Source: Siphonodentalium dalli (lineage: Eukaryota > Mollusca > Scaphopoda > Gadilida > Siphonodentaliidae). Taken from it: a stretch of 64,000 bases of DNA. A model generated the notes under the pieces. That model was not told the DNA's origin. It ran no database searches and saw nothing but the letters and a program-made list of their open reading frames with translations. The stretch is taken from the NCBI GenBank assembly GCA_032622095.1, contig CP136067.1, forward strand, positions 180,826,556-180,890,555, in the 5' to 3' direction. Positions 1 to 10,685 of the stretch are shown here, one piece after another. How positions within the stretch are numbered: the stretch's first letter is position 1; the number at the start of each line of letters is the position of its first letter. Both the position numbers and the translations under genes were made by a program.

Positions 1-873
1 AACTAATCCTTGGCTCAGATTCATTCACTTGTTGCATATATTCTATTGGGTATAATAGGAGATGGTCCCATAAATTGCTGTATTTGGTGTACACTGCACC
101 TTTAAAAAAAAGCCACCGGTCAAATAAAGCTACCCAATTCGGGGAACGTGCGGCCTAGTTTTTAAAATGTCCTGTAATTGAGTTGATAATCGGTGAACCG
201 ATTGACACTTCTGGGAGAGATTGCTGCACTTTTAACAAGTGCGTGGGTTTCCACTTCAGGGATACTTTATGAATAGACTCAAGTCAAGTCGCTCAACTAA
301 ATGACAGCCGAGTGGTATGACCTGTTCACCTCACTCAATGGGGAGTAGAGATTCAATAATCTGATTATAAATTAAAGACATGTTATGGACTTGTTCGGGT
401 GCGTGAAACTGATAAGTTAGTACTCAAAATGAGTTCGCCATCGAGATTCATTGCATTTAATTAATATATCAGACCGCGGTGGGTGTTGTCTATTTGGGTT
501 CATTATTAATTCGTAAACATAACTGTTAATCTGTTATACTCCATTTCTATTTGATCACCCTACAGGAGTGTTTCAGATCACGTTAGTTATTTATTCTGGA
601 TCAACACTGAGAATGTGTGTAATTGGAAATTACCATGTGTCATATGAATAATGATTTCAACCATAATAACTTTATAATATATATGAATATAATGAATATA
701 ATTTAACGCTGGTCGGTCGTCTACCACGAAAACAGAATTCACAATTTAAGTGGTATCGATAATAAACTATGTGTTTTAAATAAACAGAGAATTCCCGGGA
801 CACACTAAAAGTTGTAGCCCGAGTCCCTTTCGGGGAAAAAGTTGTAGTTGGGGATTTAAAGTTGGTTTATTAT
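1..873. repeat. Dispersed repeat fragments, no gene
   Basis: No coding signal is visible. The block around 377-425 (core TTCGGGTGCGTGAA) recurs near 30190 and 62925. The stretch 425-600, including a TTTAATTAATAT block and CTATTTGATCACCCTA, recurs at about 30400-30545 with roughly 80% identity by eye. The start of the window (TTGGCTCAGATTCATTC) resembles 13190-13240. These are old copies of one or more interspersed families of unknown class. Confidence 0.6.
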
Positions 874-2116
874 CCTTAAGGCTGGATACACACATGCATG
901 TAATCTCTGTAATTATCGTGTATTTGGCGTTTTACATGGATCATACAGACCATGTAATATGTGTCCGTTGACAACCCAATCATTGCGGCTATGTTTGACC
1001 ACAGTGAGCCAAGCTCTGAGCGTGCAGAGAACCGTTGACTGAACGAAGTCGTCAGGCCGCTTAGAATAACTGTTCGCGCGATAACCCAAATGTTGGACTT
1101 TCTGTTTAAATCATTGTCAACATATCTTGAAAAGCCCAAAAGAAAAACTCGATTCCACCATCAGGAAACATTCAGACGCATTCATGCAGGCCCAAATTAC
1201 TTCAGATATTCCTTCTTCCCTGCCACTGCAATTCTCTGGAATAACCTAAACCCTGACCTGGTCACACTCTCAGACCCTGACATGATCAGAAAGGGTGTGT
1301 ACCAGCATATCAAATAATTGGCTCAAATTATCATTCTTTTAACCTAGTGTTTTTATCTCTCTTCTGTAACATAAAACCTATAAACTTTATTCTCCTATCT
1401 CACTGTCATCTCCTTTCTGAACAAACGCTACCTCTATTCTGCACAGACGCGCACTGGATATAATACTCGATAAGGGGGTCTCCAGTAACGATAGATAGAT
1501 AGATAGATAGTCTTCTCTTGATTTTTATACCGATGATGGCCCCAGGAGTTCCCCAACCCATGGGCTATGATTCCCAACATGGGGGCAATATTATCAGGAT
1601 TTCCTGGCGCAGGGGCTAAATATGACACCCGACTTGGGGCTATATATGATCCCGAAAGATACCAGACGGAGTGGCTAACTCTGAGCTATTTAAGTAAAAC
1701 ATATATTGTACCTTCTTGCCCAGATTATTCCGACCGATACATTCAACTAAGTCACTTAGCGATTTGAAGCTTTCGAAACCCCACGCCAAGCAAGCATCAT
1801 GCATGGTCGAAAATGTTCTATATCAAAACTGTATACACCAGATGTGTCGCTTCTGGTGATGTGCATTAATAAAATGTCAGATATCACACAGAGTTAACTA
1901 ATTTCCACATTCGTAAGAGAAGACATGTTTTGGACGGCCTTAAATGTCCTGATAGCAGAGAGTTTGATTTCGCTTATGACTACTCACTTGTCTGGCCTGG
2001 TAACAATGAACCGCTCGCGCGCAGGTGATTAATGTTGTCAATTATTGGTGTGGCCATGTAAAATACATGTATTTTACATACAGAGATTACATGCATGTGT
2101 GTATCCACCCTAAGGG
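874..2116. mobile_element. Element with ~37-bp inverted termini, split by a LINE fragment
   Basis: The left end (874-917) and right end (about 2080-2116) are inverted copies sharing GGATACACACATGCATGTAA plus AATCTCTGTA. The next inner stretches also pair loosely (TTACATGG.. with ..CCATGTAAAATAC). This looks like a non-autonomous DNA transposon that later received the non-LTR fragment at 1090-1513. No transposase is present and the superfamily is not assigned. Confidence 0.6.
1090..1513 (+). mobile_element. 5'-truncated non-LTR retrotransposon tail
   Basis: The open frame 1090-1317 (75 residues) ends in the pattern NYFRYSFFPATAILWNNL, followed by a short amphipathic tail. This is the usual C-terminus of CR1/L2/jockey-type reverse-transcriptase ORFs (consensus like FFPRTIREWNxLP). 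The stop at 1315-1317 is followed by about 175 bp of 3' UTR and a (GATA)n tract at about 1489-1511, consistent with a microsatellite 3' tail. Only the last ~75 residues remain, so it is a dead 5'-truncated copy. Confidence 0.75.
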
Positions 2117-2224
2117 TCAGACGCACGTTTTACCAACATTTCCTTGTATTTCAAAATGGATTTTCAGGATTTTTGTTTGTAATTTGGTACAAGTGATTAT
2201 TGTGACACAATATTTAAGAACCAT

Positions 2225-5065
2225 CATATCATTTAGTTCGACGTTCGATATTCGATATTTAAAAAAAATCAATTTTCGTTTTATACATGAGCGGTGCGCT
2301 ATGAGTCCAATTCGTGTTCTCCCACTGAAACTTCGTGGGTAATTCCGCACTTTTCCTGTTTTCTAAACCATAGCTGGACTTAGAAATTTTACACTTACAC
2401 GACATATAGCTGTAGAGGGCGTAGGCTGGTTGACGGGGCCGATTGAGCTGAAAAAAGCACATTATCTGCTAATAATAGAAATTGATTTAGGTAGATAGTT
2501 TGCTTAGAATCGCCTCATTTTCAGTCGAAAATGTGCTGAAAATGATGGCGTTTTAGTCACATTATGGAGTCATAATGAGGCAATTCTAAGCAGATTATGT
2601 GCGGATAATGACACAAATAAGCCAACTCACGACTTTTTCAGGTGTACGCTCTTTAACTGCGTTTTCACTGTGGCCCGCGCCATAAACGAAATAACGGATA
2701 TGACTCCATGCATTATCTGCTTATTTCAGAATCAAATAATCACATTATGTAACTATTTCACATTATAGGTCGAGTATGTGCGTATTTCCGCGAGGATATG
2801 TTGCGAATACCATAGCTGGACTGAAAATATCGGCTAACATATCGAAGAAAAAAAAATTCGCAGAAAAATTTGATAGCACAAGCAGACTTATATAGACATA
2901 ATTCGTGCTCTCAATTCACAAATTTTCCACTTTTTTTTCAGCTGAAAGTTTATTTCACGTTCAATATTCATTCGATATTCATTCGATATTCGCGTGAAGT
3001 TAGATCGACGTTCGATATCCGCACTTAGAAAATTTCGTGTATGCATGAGGGGTGCGCCATGAGTCCAATTCGTGCTCTCGCGCTGAAACTTCGTTCGAAA
3101 TTCGGCGCTTTTTCTGTTTTCCAGACTATAGCTGGACTATAGCTGGACTATAGCTGCAGAGGGCGCACGCTGTATTGAAGGGCCGATTGAGCTGAAATTT
3201 GATAATTATAGTCACTCCCATGTGAGAACTGCACATGCCAATCTACAAGTCTTGCTCATGACATGGTCGGCGTCATGCGTTTTCAATATCGAATACCATA
3301 GATGGACTGAAAAATTCGGTTATCGTATCGCAAAAAACAATTCGCAGAAAAATGTATTGCACAAGGAGACTTCTATAGACCTAATTCGTGCTCTCCAACT
3401 CACAAATATTCCACTTTTTATTTTAACCTGAAATTTTATTTCACGTTCGATATTCATCCGATATTCAGATATTCATGCGAATGAAGTTAGTTCGACGTTC
3501 GATATTCGCCACTTTGGATATAAAACGAATGTCAGTGGGATATTCGATGTTCGATAATGAAAAAAGCCTGATCCACAATTTGTCTGGAATGTTAGTTTAC
3601 CTGCACTTTCTGTACCTATCCCGTGCAAGTGAAAATGTTCCAAGTCCAGCTAAAATTCTAGGAAAAGCACGGAATTTCGGACCATATTTCAGTGGGAGAG
3701 CATGAATTGGACTCATGGCACACCCCTCGCGCATAAAACGAAAATTATCTTAAAAAAATTTTGTTTTAACATTTTGAAATGTTCTAAGTGCCAAATATCG
3801 AATATCGAACGAATATCGAACGTCGAACTAACTTCACACGAATCTCGAATGAATATCGAATGAAATATCGAACGTGAAATAAAATTTCAGCTAAAAAAAG
3901 TGGAAAATTTGTGAGATGGAGAGTACGAATTCAGGTCTATAGAAGTCTCATAGTGCAATCAATTTTTCTGAGAATTGTTTTTCGATATGTTAGCTTAAAT
4001 TTTCTGTCCAGCTATGGTATTAGATATTCAAACCGCATGACGCTGACCATGTCTGGACTAGATTGACATGTGCAGTTCTCAGATGCATGGGAGTGACTAT
4101 AATTATCAAATCAGCTCAATCGGCCCGTCAATACAGCTATGGTCTGGAAAACAGGAAAAACGCGGAATTACGAACGAAGTTTCAGTGGGAGAGCACGAAT
4201 TGGATTATCGCACCCCTCATGCACAAAACGAATTTTTTTTAATTTTCTTAGTGCCCAATCTCAAATATCGAACGTCGAACTAAATTCACACGAATTTCGA
4301 ATGAATATCTGAATTTCGAATGAATATCGAAAGTGAAATAAAATTTCAGCTAAAAATAAAGTGGAAAATTTGTGAGTTGGAGAGCACGAATTAGGTCTAT
4401 AGAAGTATCCTAGTGAAATAATTTTTTCTGCGAATTTATATTTTCGATATGTTCGCCGAACTTTTCAGTACAGCTCTGGTATTCGGGCTGCAACATATCC
4501 TCGCGGAAATACGCACATAATCGACCTATAATGTGAAATAGGTACATAATGTGATTATTTGATTCTGATATAAGCAGATAGTGGAGTCATATCCGTTATT
4601 TCGTTTATGGCGCGGGCCAGTGAAAACGCAGTTAAAGAGCGTACACCTGAAAAAGTCGTGAGTTGGCTTATTTGTGCTATTGTCCGCACTTAATCTGCTT
4701 AGAATCGCCTCATTATGAGTCTATATACTGTGACTAAAAACCCCTCACTTTCAGCACATTATCGACTCAAAATGAGGCGATTCCGACCAGACTATCTACC
4801 TAAAACGAACTTCAATTATTAGCAGATAATGTGCTTTTTTCACCTCAATCGGCCCGTCAATATAGCCTGCGCCATCTACAGCTATATGTCGTGTAAGTGT
4901 AAATTTCTAAGTCCAGCTATGGTTTAGAAAACAGGAAAAGCGCGGAATTTCGCACGAAGTTTCAGTGGGAGAGCACGAATTGGACTCATGGCGCACACCT
5001 CATGCATAAAACGAAAACAAAAAAAACAAAAAATTATTTGCTGCCGAATATCGAACGTCGAACTA
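2225..5065. repeat. Giant imperfect palindrome (~1.4-kb arms)
   Basis: The two halves are inverted copies around a centre near 3643. For example 2340-2400 (TTTCCTGTTTTCTAAACC) pairs with about 4905-4950, 2640-2700 (CTTTAACTGCG, GCGCCATAAACG) pairs with 4600-4650, and 3200-3260 (CTCCCATGTGAGAACTGC) pairs with 4060-4110. Each arm contains internal copies of shorter modules (ATATCGAACG clusters, AGCTGGACT, GAGTCCAATTCGTG). No ORF of note. It resembles a long foldback (TIR) element. Confidence 0.8.
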
Positions 5066-5570
5066 AATTCACACGAATCTCGAATGAATATCTGAATATC
5101 AAATGAATATTGAACGTGAAATAAAATTTCACCTAAAAAATGTGGAAAATTTGTGAGTTGAAGAGCACGAAATTAGGTCTATAGTGTCCTAGTGCAATCA
5201 ATTTTTTTGCGAATTTTTTTTTCTCGATATGTTAGCCGAAATGTCCAGTCCAGCTATGGTATTCGCAACAATATACTCGCGAAAATACGCAGATAATCGA
5301 CCTATAATGTGAAATAGGTACATAATGTGATTATTTGATACTAAAATAAGCAGATTATGGATGTATATCCGCTATTTCGTTTTATGGCGTGGGCCACAGT
5401 GAAAAAACAGTTAAAGAGCGTACACCTGAAAAGTCGTGAGTAGGTTTATTTGTGTCATTGTCCGCACATAATCTGCTTAGAATTGCCTCATTATGAGTCG
5501 ACAATGTGACTAAAATGATAAGCAGATTATATACCTAAAAGAATTTCTATTATTAGCAGATAATGTGTTT
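5066..5570. repeat. Extra direct copy of the palindrome's right arm
   Basis: This segment repeats the order of modules seen at about 4270-4850: AATGAATATTGAACGTG, GTGAGTTG-AAGAGCACGA, CGCGAAAATACGCAGATAATCGACC, AAAGAGCGTACACCTGAAAA and AGCAGATAATGTG. The right arm is therefore partly tandemly duplicated, giving a 1.4 kb + 1.4 kb + 0.5 kb arrangement. Confidence 0.7.
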
Positions 5571-5579
5571 GTTTTCGAA

Positions 5580-6110
5580 AGAAGAGGCTGGTATTCAAAC
5601 GCAGTTAAAGACACGGTTGGCCTTGGCGGTGGGTATCCTGTGAAAATATCTCCACCCGTTAAAAACCGCCACAAACGGAAAGAACATCAAAATGTAGATA
5701 GACTTTGTCCGTATACAAATAAGAAATATCGCATAAACACTATGTTGTGGTCATATGTTTGACCATGGTTTGTAAACAAAAGCGTAAAAAGTTACTTTTC
5801 TGGTGTTTGTTTATATTATGATGGTAAACACAAAGAGCGTTCTTTGTTGTTGAATACCTGATATGGAACTAATAAAGAGCGTTTATGCCATTTGTGTGTG
5901 ATTAGCCAGCGGCATTGTGCTGTCTTCTGTAACACAATCAGGCTCTTGCTTAGGTAAAATATATTAGGTCTTTATGATAACATGCTGTTTACGCGATGGT
6001 TATGGTATATATGAACGGAACTGTATGCGTTTTACTGTTTTTCTGTTTACGGTGTTTGGAACAAATATGAATATTTTCGACAATTAAGGCCGCACGTGCC
6101 TTTAAAGAGC
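5580..6110. repeat. Dispersed repeat D, copy 1
   Basis: This shares an ordered series of blocks with 14110-14640: GGCGGTGGGTAT, AAAAACCGCCA, AAACAC/AGTATGTT, ATGGTAAACAYAAAGAGCGTT, ATGGAACTAATAA, GAGCGTTTAT and CATTTGTGTGTGATTA. No protein is recognisable. The recurring token AAAGAGCGT also occurs in the neighbouring palindrome family and near 26935 and 32950-33270. Confidence 0.65.
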
Positions 6111-6275
6111 GTACACCTAAAAAGTCGTGAGTTGGCTTATAAATTTGTGTCATTGTCCGCACATAATCTGCTTAGAATTGCCTCATTATGAGACCGTAAT
6201 GTGACTAAAATGCTCTAATTTTCAGCACATTATCGACCCAAAATAAGGCGATTACCTAAGCAGATTATCTACTGT
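6111..6275. repeat. Short copy of palindrome-arm module
   Basis: It begins AAAGAGCGTACACCTAAAAA and continues through the same GTCGTGAGTTGGCTTAT, ATAATCTGCTTAGAATTGCCTCATTATGAG blocks as 4640-4800 and 5410-5500, then ends at GCAGATTATCTAC. It is a third, truncated copy of that module downstream of repeat D. Confidence 0.65.
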
Positions 6276-7140
6276 AAGGAGATGTATTTTAAAAATATTT
6301 CCAAACTTTATATTCACAAATATCTCGGGAAAAGGTTAATAAAACCCGGTCTTACTCTCACACCTTATTTAATAGGTATTCCGCTTCAAGGGGTGTTATA
6401 TATAATAACTTCATATTCAGTAATTGTCGATTTATAAGTGCAAATCACTTTGCGGTCGGCAATGTTTTGTTTTCTCATGGGCGCCGCCATCTTGCCGTAG
6501 TTTCAGCTTCGGCGTTCTTGGTATCACTTCATCGTATCCTCACATAAAATATGACGCATATTTATCATACATAAAAATCACTCATATCTAAATGATTTCT
6601 AAATTATGCATACAAATTATGTATCATTTATTGATTTTTGGTTATGCTATTGATGTTTTAACTACGCATTATTTCTTCTGCAAAGAGAAATCTCGCAGAA
6701 GTTAATTGTTTCATTGGTTCTTAAACTCTGCAGAATTTTCTAGCCTTCTCATTGGCTCAAAAATCTTGCAGAATTTAAAAGGTATATTAACCCCTGAAAT
6801 TTGACATTCAAAGTTCTGCATCAGTTATAATTTCTTGATCATCTATAAAGTTTTCATCTTTCCATTTGCATTTAAATGTTTCATATCATGGATATCATAA
6901 ATTTAATATATTAAAATATAAATATTCAATCTCATCAAATTATCCACTTAATATTTATTTATTTAGTTAACAGTATTCAATATTTCTTCATCTTCTAGAC
7001 ATTACAAAACAGACATCAAATGGCCTCATACTCATTTCATATTCATAAATATTTTATTAAAGTAATTCATAGTCAAATATTCTAGTCATAAACATGGATT
7101 CTACACAATTTTCCACATACAATACATACGGAGCAACTCG
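6276..7140. other. AT-rich intergenic stretch, nothing recognised
   Basis: Very AT-rich, with no long ORF, no clear tandem repeat and no inverted repeat seen. Two short similar phrases occur around 6680-6780 (CTCGCAGAAGTT.., ..CTTGCAGAATTT), suggesting small internal duplication only. Confidence 0.5.
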
Positions 7141-7184
7141 GGTTCACAGTTTCAAACTGCAAGTTAGTCAGAAAGCTATAAAAG

Positions 7185-7345
7185 TAAGGAAATCCACATT
7201 TTCATTTTTCACAACGAGTGTGTACCGAATGGAACAAACTACCTAACTATGTAGTTGAATCACCAACATTGACCCATTTCACCGAAACTTTGGACTTTCA
7301 TCTATCCGAACATAGATTTACCCACGACCTAGAAGAATAACCCAC
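7185..7345 (+). mobile_element. Remnant of a non-LTR reverse transcriptase C-terminus
   Basis: Read in the frame containing 7228-7341, the strand encodes HFSQRV followed by EWNKLPNYVVESPTLTHF and a tail ending at a TAA at about 7339. The pattern (F/F)SQRVxxEWNxLPxxVVxxxxLxxFxxxLDxH is characteristic of the ends of many metazoan non-LTR pol ORFs. Upstream the frame is broken, so only about 45 residues remain. It is an isolated dead fragment not covered by a long ORF. Confidence 0.7.
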
Positions 7346-7734
7346 CACTATGCACCTGAAGACTCCAGTGCGATCCAAAGACATTGAAATTGAGTATCCT
7401 CTATTAATCATTTATTTATTTTTAAAATTGAAATAATAAATCCAAATTGGATTTGTTTCAATAAATTATATAAAAAAAAGAAAAAAGAAGCTTGTCATCT
7501 TGCCAGTCTCGGAAGTTGGGGAATACCACATGTGGGTGTGCATACCACTTGGGCGTGTCAGAAGTGGGATCTCATGTCAGAACTTATTTCAGGTGAAATC
7601 CAGAGGTACGAACTCAGGTAAAAAAAAATTTGTTATTTTCTTATTGTTGTGTTGTAAAAATGTTATTGTGATTGTGAAACTTAGACATTACCACTAGTAG
7701 GTGTGGTCTGCGGCCAGGCTGTAACTATATAAAA

Positions 7735-8907
7735 ATGGCTGGTGGAAAACATGTTAAGTCAATGCGAAGGCGGGCGCGTACAGTTATGTCAGACATATCT
7801 GATATAGATGAAACTGACACAGAACATAGAGGTGTATCTGATAAAGAGGAAACTGACACTCGTCATAGAGGGAAACATGGCGACTACGATGGTCGACAAG
7901 AATTTTTTTATCAGACAGATCATATAAATCCAATCCAAGAGGACCATGTGAATGGGGATAATGTCGAAACAAACCATGAGGTAGATGAGAGTGTAAGGGG
8001 AGACTATCCAAATCAGAGTCCAAATTACCTAATGAGGGAGGTCCCGATGATTGTTTCAGAATCGGTCCAAGTTGCAATGAGGGAAAATTCACATGATATA
8101 ACAGGGGCGGTAAAATCAGTGGTTAGAGGTGTACTGAGTGAATCAGACCTATTTGGGGATCAAGGCCGTCGGGCCTCATCAAATGCGAATATGTCTCAGG
8201 AAACCATATCTGGTATCAAGAGAAAGAGGGAAAATAGGTATTCCCGGCATGTACTCCCCGATGACAGCTCATCGGAGGGAAGTGAGTCAGAGTCAACACT
8301 CAGTGGACAGTCCGACAGACTGCCGGTAGTTCCAACTTATAGGAAACCGACCAAACTACCAGCTTTCACAGGAGGCGAGGCCTGAAAGGTGTGGTCAAAC
8401 AGATTTGAGGCTATAGCCAACAGACAGGGTTGGTCTGACGAGGAAAGGTTAGACGAACTATTACCAAAACTACAGGGCCCGGCAGGTGACTTCCTGTTTG
8501 GGCAAATCCCAAGGGGGGACGTCAATAATTATCCAGCCCTGGCCACATAACTAGAGGGGAGATACAAGGTCATAGATACTACGAAAACCTATGCGGAACA
8601 GTTTTCAAAGAGCAATCAAAAACCATATGAACCGGTCGAAAAATATGCGGCAGAGTTGAAATCCCTCTACATCAGAGCTTATCCAAATAGGGAAAGAACC
8701 AATAGGAAAGAGGATCTATTAAGGATGCTCCTTGATGGCCTTAATGGCGACAAAGCCAGATTCCATGTGGAATTCGCTAAAGGGCCTACAGATATAGACG
8801 AGGCAGTGGGTTTCGGTGTGAGGTTTAATGAGGCGAAAACAAAACGATGGCTTCTGATGCATATGAACCATACCATGAAAGACAAAACAGAAAACCAACT
8901 AGGGTGG
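7735..8907 (+). pseudogene. Ty3/gypsy-like Gag, broken by two in-frame stops
   Basis: A single frame runs from ATG 7735 to 8907 with only two stops, TGA at 8383-8385 and TAA at about 8548. The N-terminal ~200 residues are acidic and low-complexity. After the first stop come KVWSNRFEAIA, GWSDEERLDELLPKLQG, PYEPVEKYAAELKSLY and DLLRMLLDGL, which fit the helical retrotransposon Gag capsid domain: W and F near the start, then the alternating leucine pattern. Gag would form the intracellular particle of an LTR element. The two stops and the later insertion at about 8935 show the copy is dead. No LTR, protease or pol is present nearby, so identification rests on the capsid-like region plus the zinc knuckle downstream at 9303. 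Confidence 0.7.
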
Positions 8908-8934
8908 TAAAATCTAGCGAAGACGCACCTAAGA

Positions 8935-9290
8935 GGGATGCTTCACACGGTGGTGCACGAAGCTACTAATAGAGGACACGTTTATTATCAGCGCGTGCGA
9001 TGACGTCACGGCGTTCTTCAAATAACTTGCGATCGCTGTAGTTTATGATTGTTGTTTTCGATGAATATTTCGCGTTGCTTCGGGTTTATTTGATCATGTG
9101 ATAAAAGGTATCTCACACTCGTCCTATTTTATACGTAATTTATCAACCTCGTCCTCTAAATTCTATTTGAGCCTCGGTAAACCTCGGCTCAAATCGAATT
9201 TAGTGAACTCGGTTGATAAATTCCGTATACAATAGAAACTCATGTGAGATCCTCTATTTCTCGGCTTGCACCCAACCTCAGCAAGAAACG
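8935..9290. mobile_element. Hairpin MITE-like insertion within gag
   Basis: Between the capsid part and the zinc-knuckle part of gag lies non-coding DNA with a foldback. About 9108-9160 (TCTCACACTCGTCC.. TTTATCAACCTCG) pairs with 9205-9250 (CGGTTGATAAATTC.. CTCATGTGAGA), with an inner stem GAGCCTCGGTAAACCTCGGCTC. A TGACGTCA octamer sits at about 9003. The exact insertion borders and target duplication could not be defined. Confidence 0.5.
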
Positions 9291-9302
9291 ACAAAATAGA
9301 TT

Positions 9303-9500
9303 ATGTCTCTAACCATGCGTCGAATGGACCAGTTAGAAGCTCGGATACAGAGCAATTCAAAACCGAATTCAGAGGATACAAACAAAGCCAAGAAAGGGAA
9401 CTGCTTCATATGTAACAGTCCTGAACATTGGGCAAATCGGTGTCCTAAAAGCCAAGCCAAGCCACAGAGAGGTGAATTTTTGTGGCTATCAAGGAAATAA
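9303..9500 (+). pseudogene. Gag nucleocapsid fragment with CCHC zinc knuckle
   Basis: The 65-residue frame contains CFICNSPEHWANRC, an exact CX2CX4HX4C retroviral-type zinc knuckle, preceded by a lysine-rich linker (NKAKKGN) and followed by a basic tail. It is the expected nucleocapsid end of the gag at 7735, separated from it by the hairpin insertion and frame changes. Zinc knuckles bind the element's RNA. The frame ends at TAA 9498-9500, overlapping the start of the next ORF by 19 bases. Confidence 0.75.
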
Positions 9501-10500
9501 AAACAGAGGACGGATTAACCATGCCGAGAGGACCAGCATATAAATGCACGAAATGCGACTATAAGGATGAGCTGGAGAGGGCCAAACGCCACTACTTGAT
9601 TAAACATGTTGAAAAGGACCAGGTACCATTTTTGTGTAGACTGTGCGCCTATCGGGCTATTATTAGAAAGGATTTCATAAAACACCAACTTGACTATGAG
9701 ATGCATATTAAACGCATGCGAAAAATGGAGAAGTTGGTGAAGATTGACGACGATAGCTACATGGTAGAATCGAAGAACCCGGACATGGTATTTAAAACGA
9801 CGGCGTTGATCAAATTGGACAAGGAGGACAGTAAGAGGGAATGGCAACAGAGGAAGAATGTGAAAGTCAGATATGTCGTCTCTGTGCCGTCAACAGCCAT
9901 AAAATCAACTGTTGGCGAGGTTATAAACCAAGTAAAGTGGTGGAACCAAGTAAGGTGGTGGAACCAAATAAGATGGTGGAATAAAGTAAGTTGGTGGAAC
10001 CAAATAAGGTGGTGGAACAAAGTAAGGTGGTGGAACCAAGTAAGGTGGTGGAACCAAATAAGGTGGTAGAACAAAGTAAGGTGGTGGAACCAAGTGAGGT
10101 GGTTAAACCAAGCAAGGTGGTCGAATCAAGTGAGGCTTTTCAAGAGACCCAGGTGGAAAGGACCGTTACGAGTGAGACGGTTTTCGAAAGTCGTATGGAC
10201 TTTGATAACTTCCCGGACTTCTCATCATTAGTATGCGAGACAAATGAGTCACAGACTTTTTTAACCAAATACATAGAAGAACTAGATGGGTTGAACCCAG
10301 TGCCAGTGAAATCGACGTCTGAGGTCCAGACAGAGGCTATTATGGTATCTGACAAGGAGACCAATGTTCTTTCATTAAACATGGAAGTAGCATACCTACG
10401 AGCCAGGGTTGATGGGTTGCAAAAGAGGTTGGACGAGTTCGAGGGGAGGAACCCCGTAAAAATAGCTCTTTTTCCAAAAGTGCAGTTCATATGTCCATGA
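9482..10500 (+). pseudogene. C2H2 zinc-finger ORF with 18-bp repeat tract, frameshifted
   Basis: From ATG 9482 the frame encodes two zinc-finger-like modules. The first is CTKCDY with HYLIKH (CX2CX11HX4H); the second is CRLCAY with a histidine pair (CX2CX12HX6H). A basic stretch follows (MHIKRMRKMEK). Near 9840-9915 the sensible reading moves to another frame, which crosses about 12 copies of an 18-bp unit encoding six residues (KVVEPS/N or KVVEQS) at about 9926-10130, with one stop inside. That frame then runs on to 10500 through an acidic region and a final heptad-like segment (VAYLRARVDGLQKRLDEF). The overlap with the zinc-knuckle frame suggests it belonged to the same gypsy-like element as an accessory ORF. 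No database match can be asserted, and its function is unknown. Confidence 0.55.
9926..10130 (+). repeat. 18-bp coding minisatellite
   Basis: About twelve units of AAGGTGGTGGAACCAAGT, with substitutions mainly at the positions encoding P/Q and S/N. The unit length is a multiple of three, so each frame stays open for long stretches. In the inferred coding frame it reads KVVEPS/KVVEPN/KVVEQS; in another it reads QVRWWN. Confidence 0.9.
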
Positions 10501-10685
10501 CATCATATCTGAAGATCGTGAGAGGAGACTCAATTTTTCTTGATTCATGAAATTTAATGATTATTTTCAATTAGATAGGCAACTACCCATAAATAATTGT
10601 CCATATTTGAGAATGTCCATGTCATGCCAGTTGATGAATGAAAAATTGGGCTGAAACGAGTTATGGGTCATGGCTTCGTGACCAA
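10501..10685. other. Spacer between C2H2 ORF and minisatellite
   Basis: No gene, terminal repeat or other structure was recognised. Confidence 0.4.
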
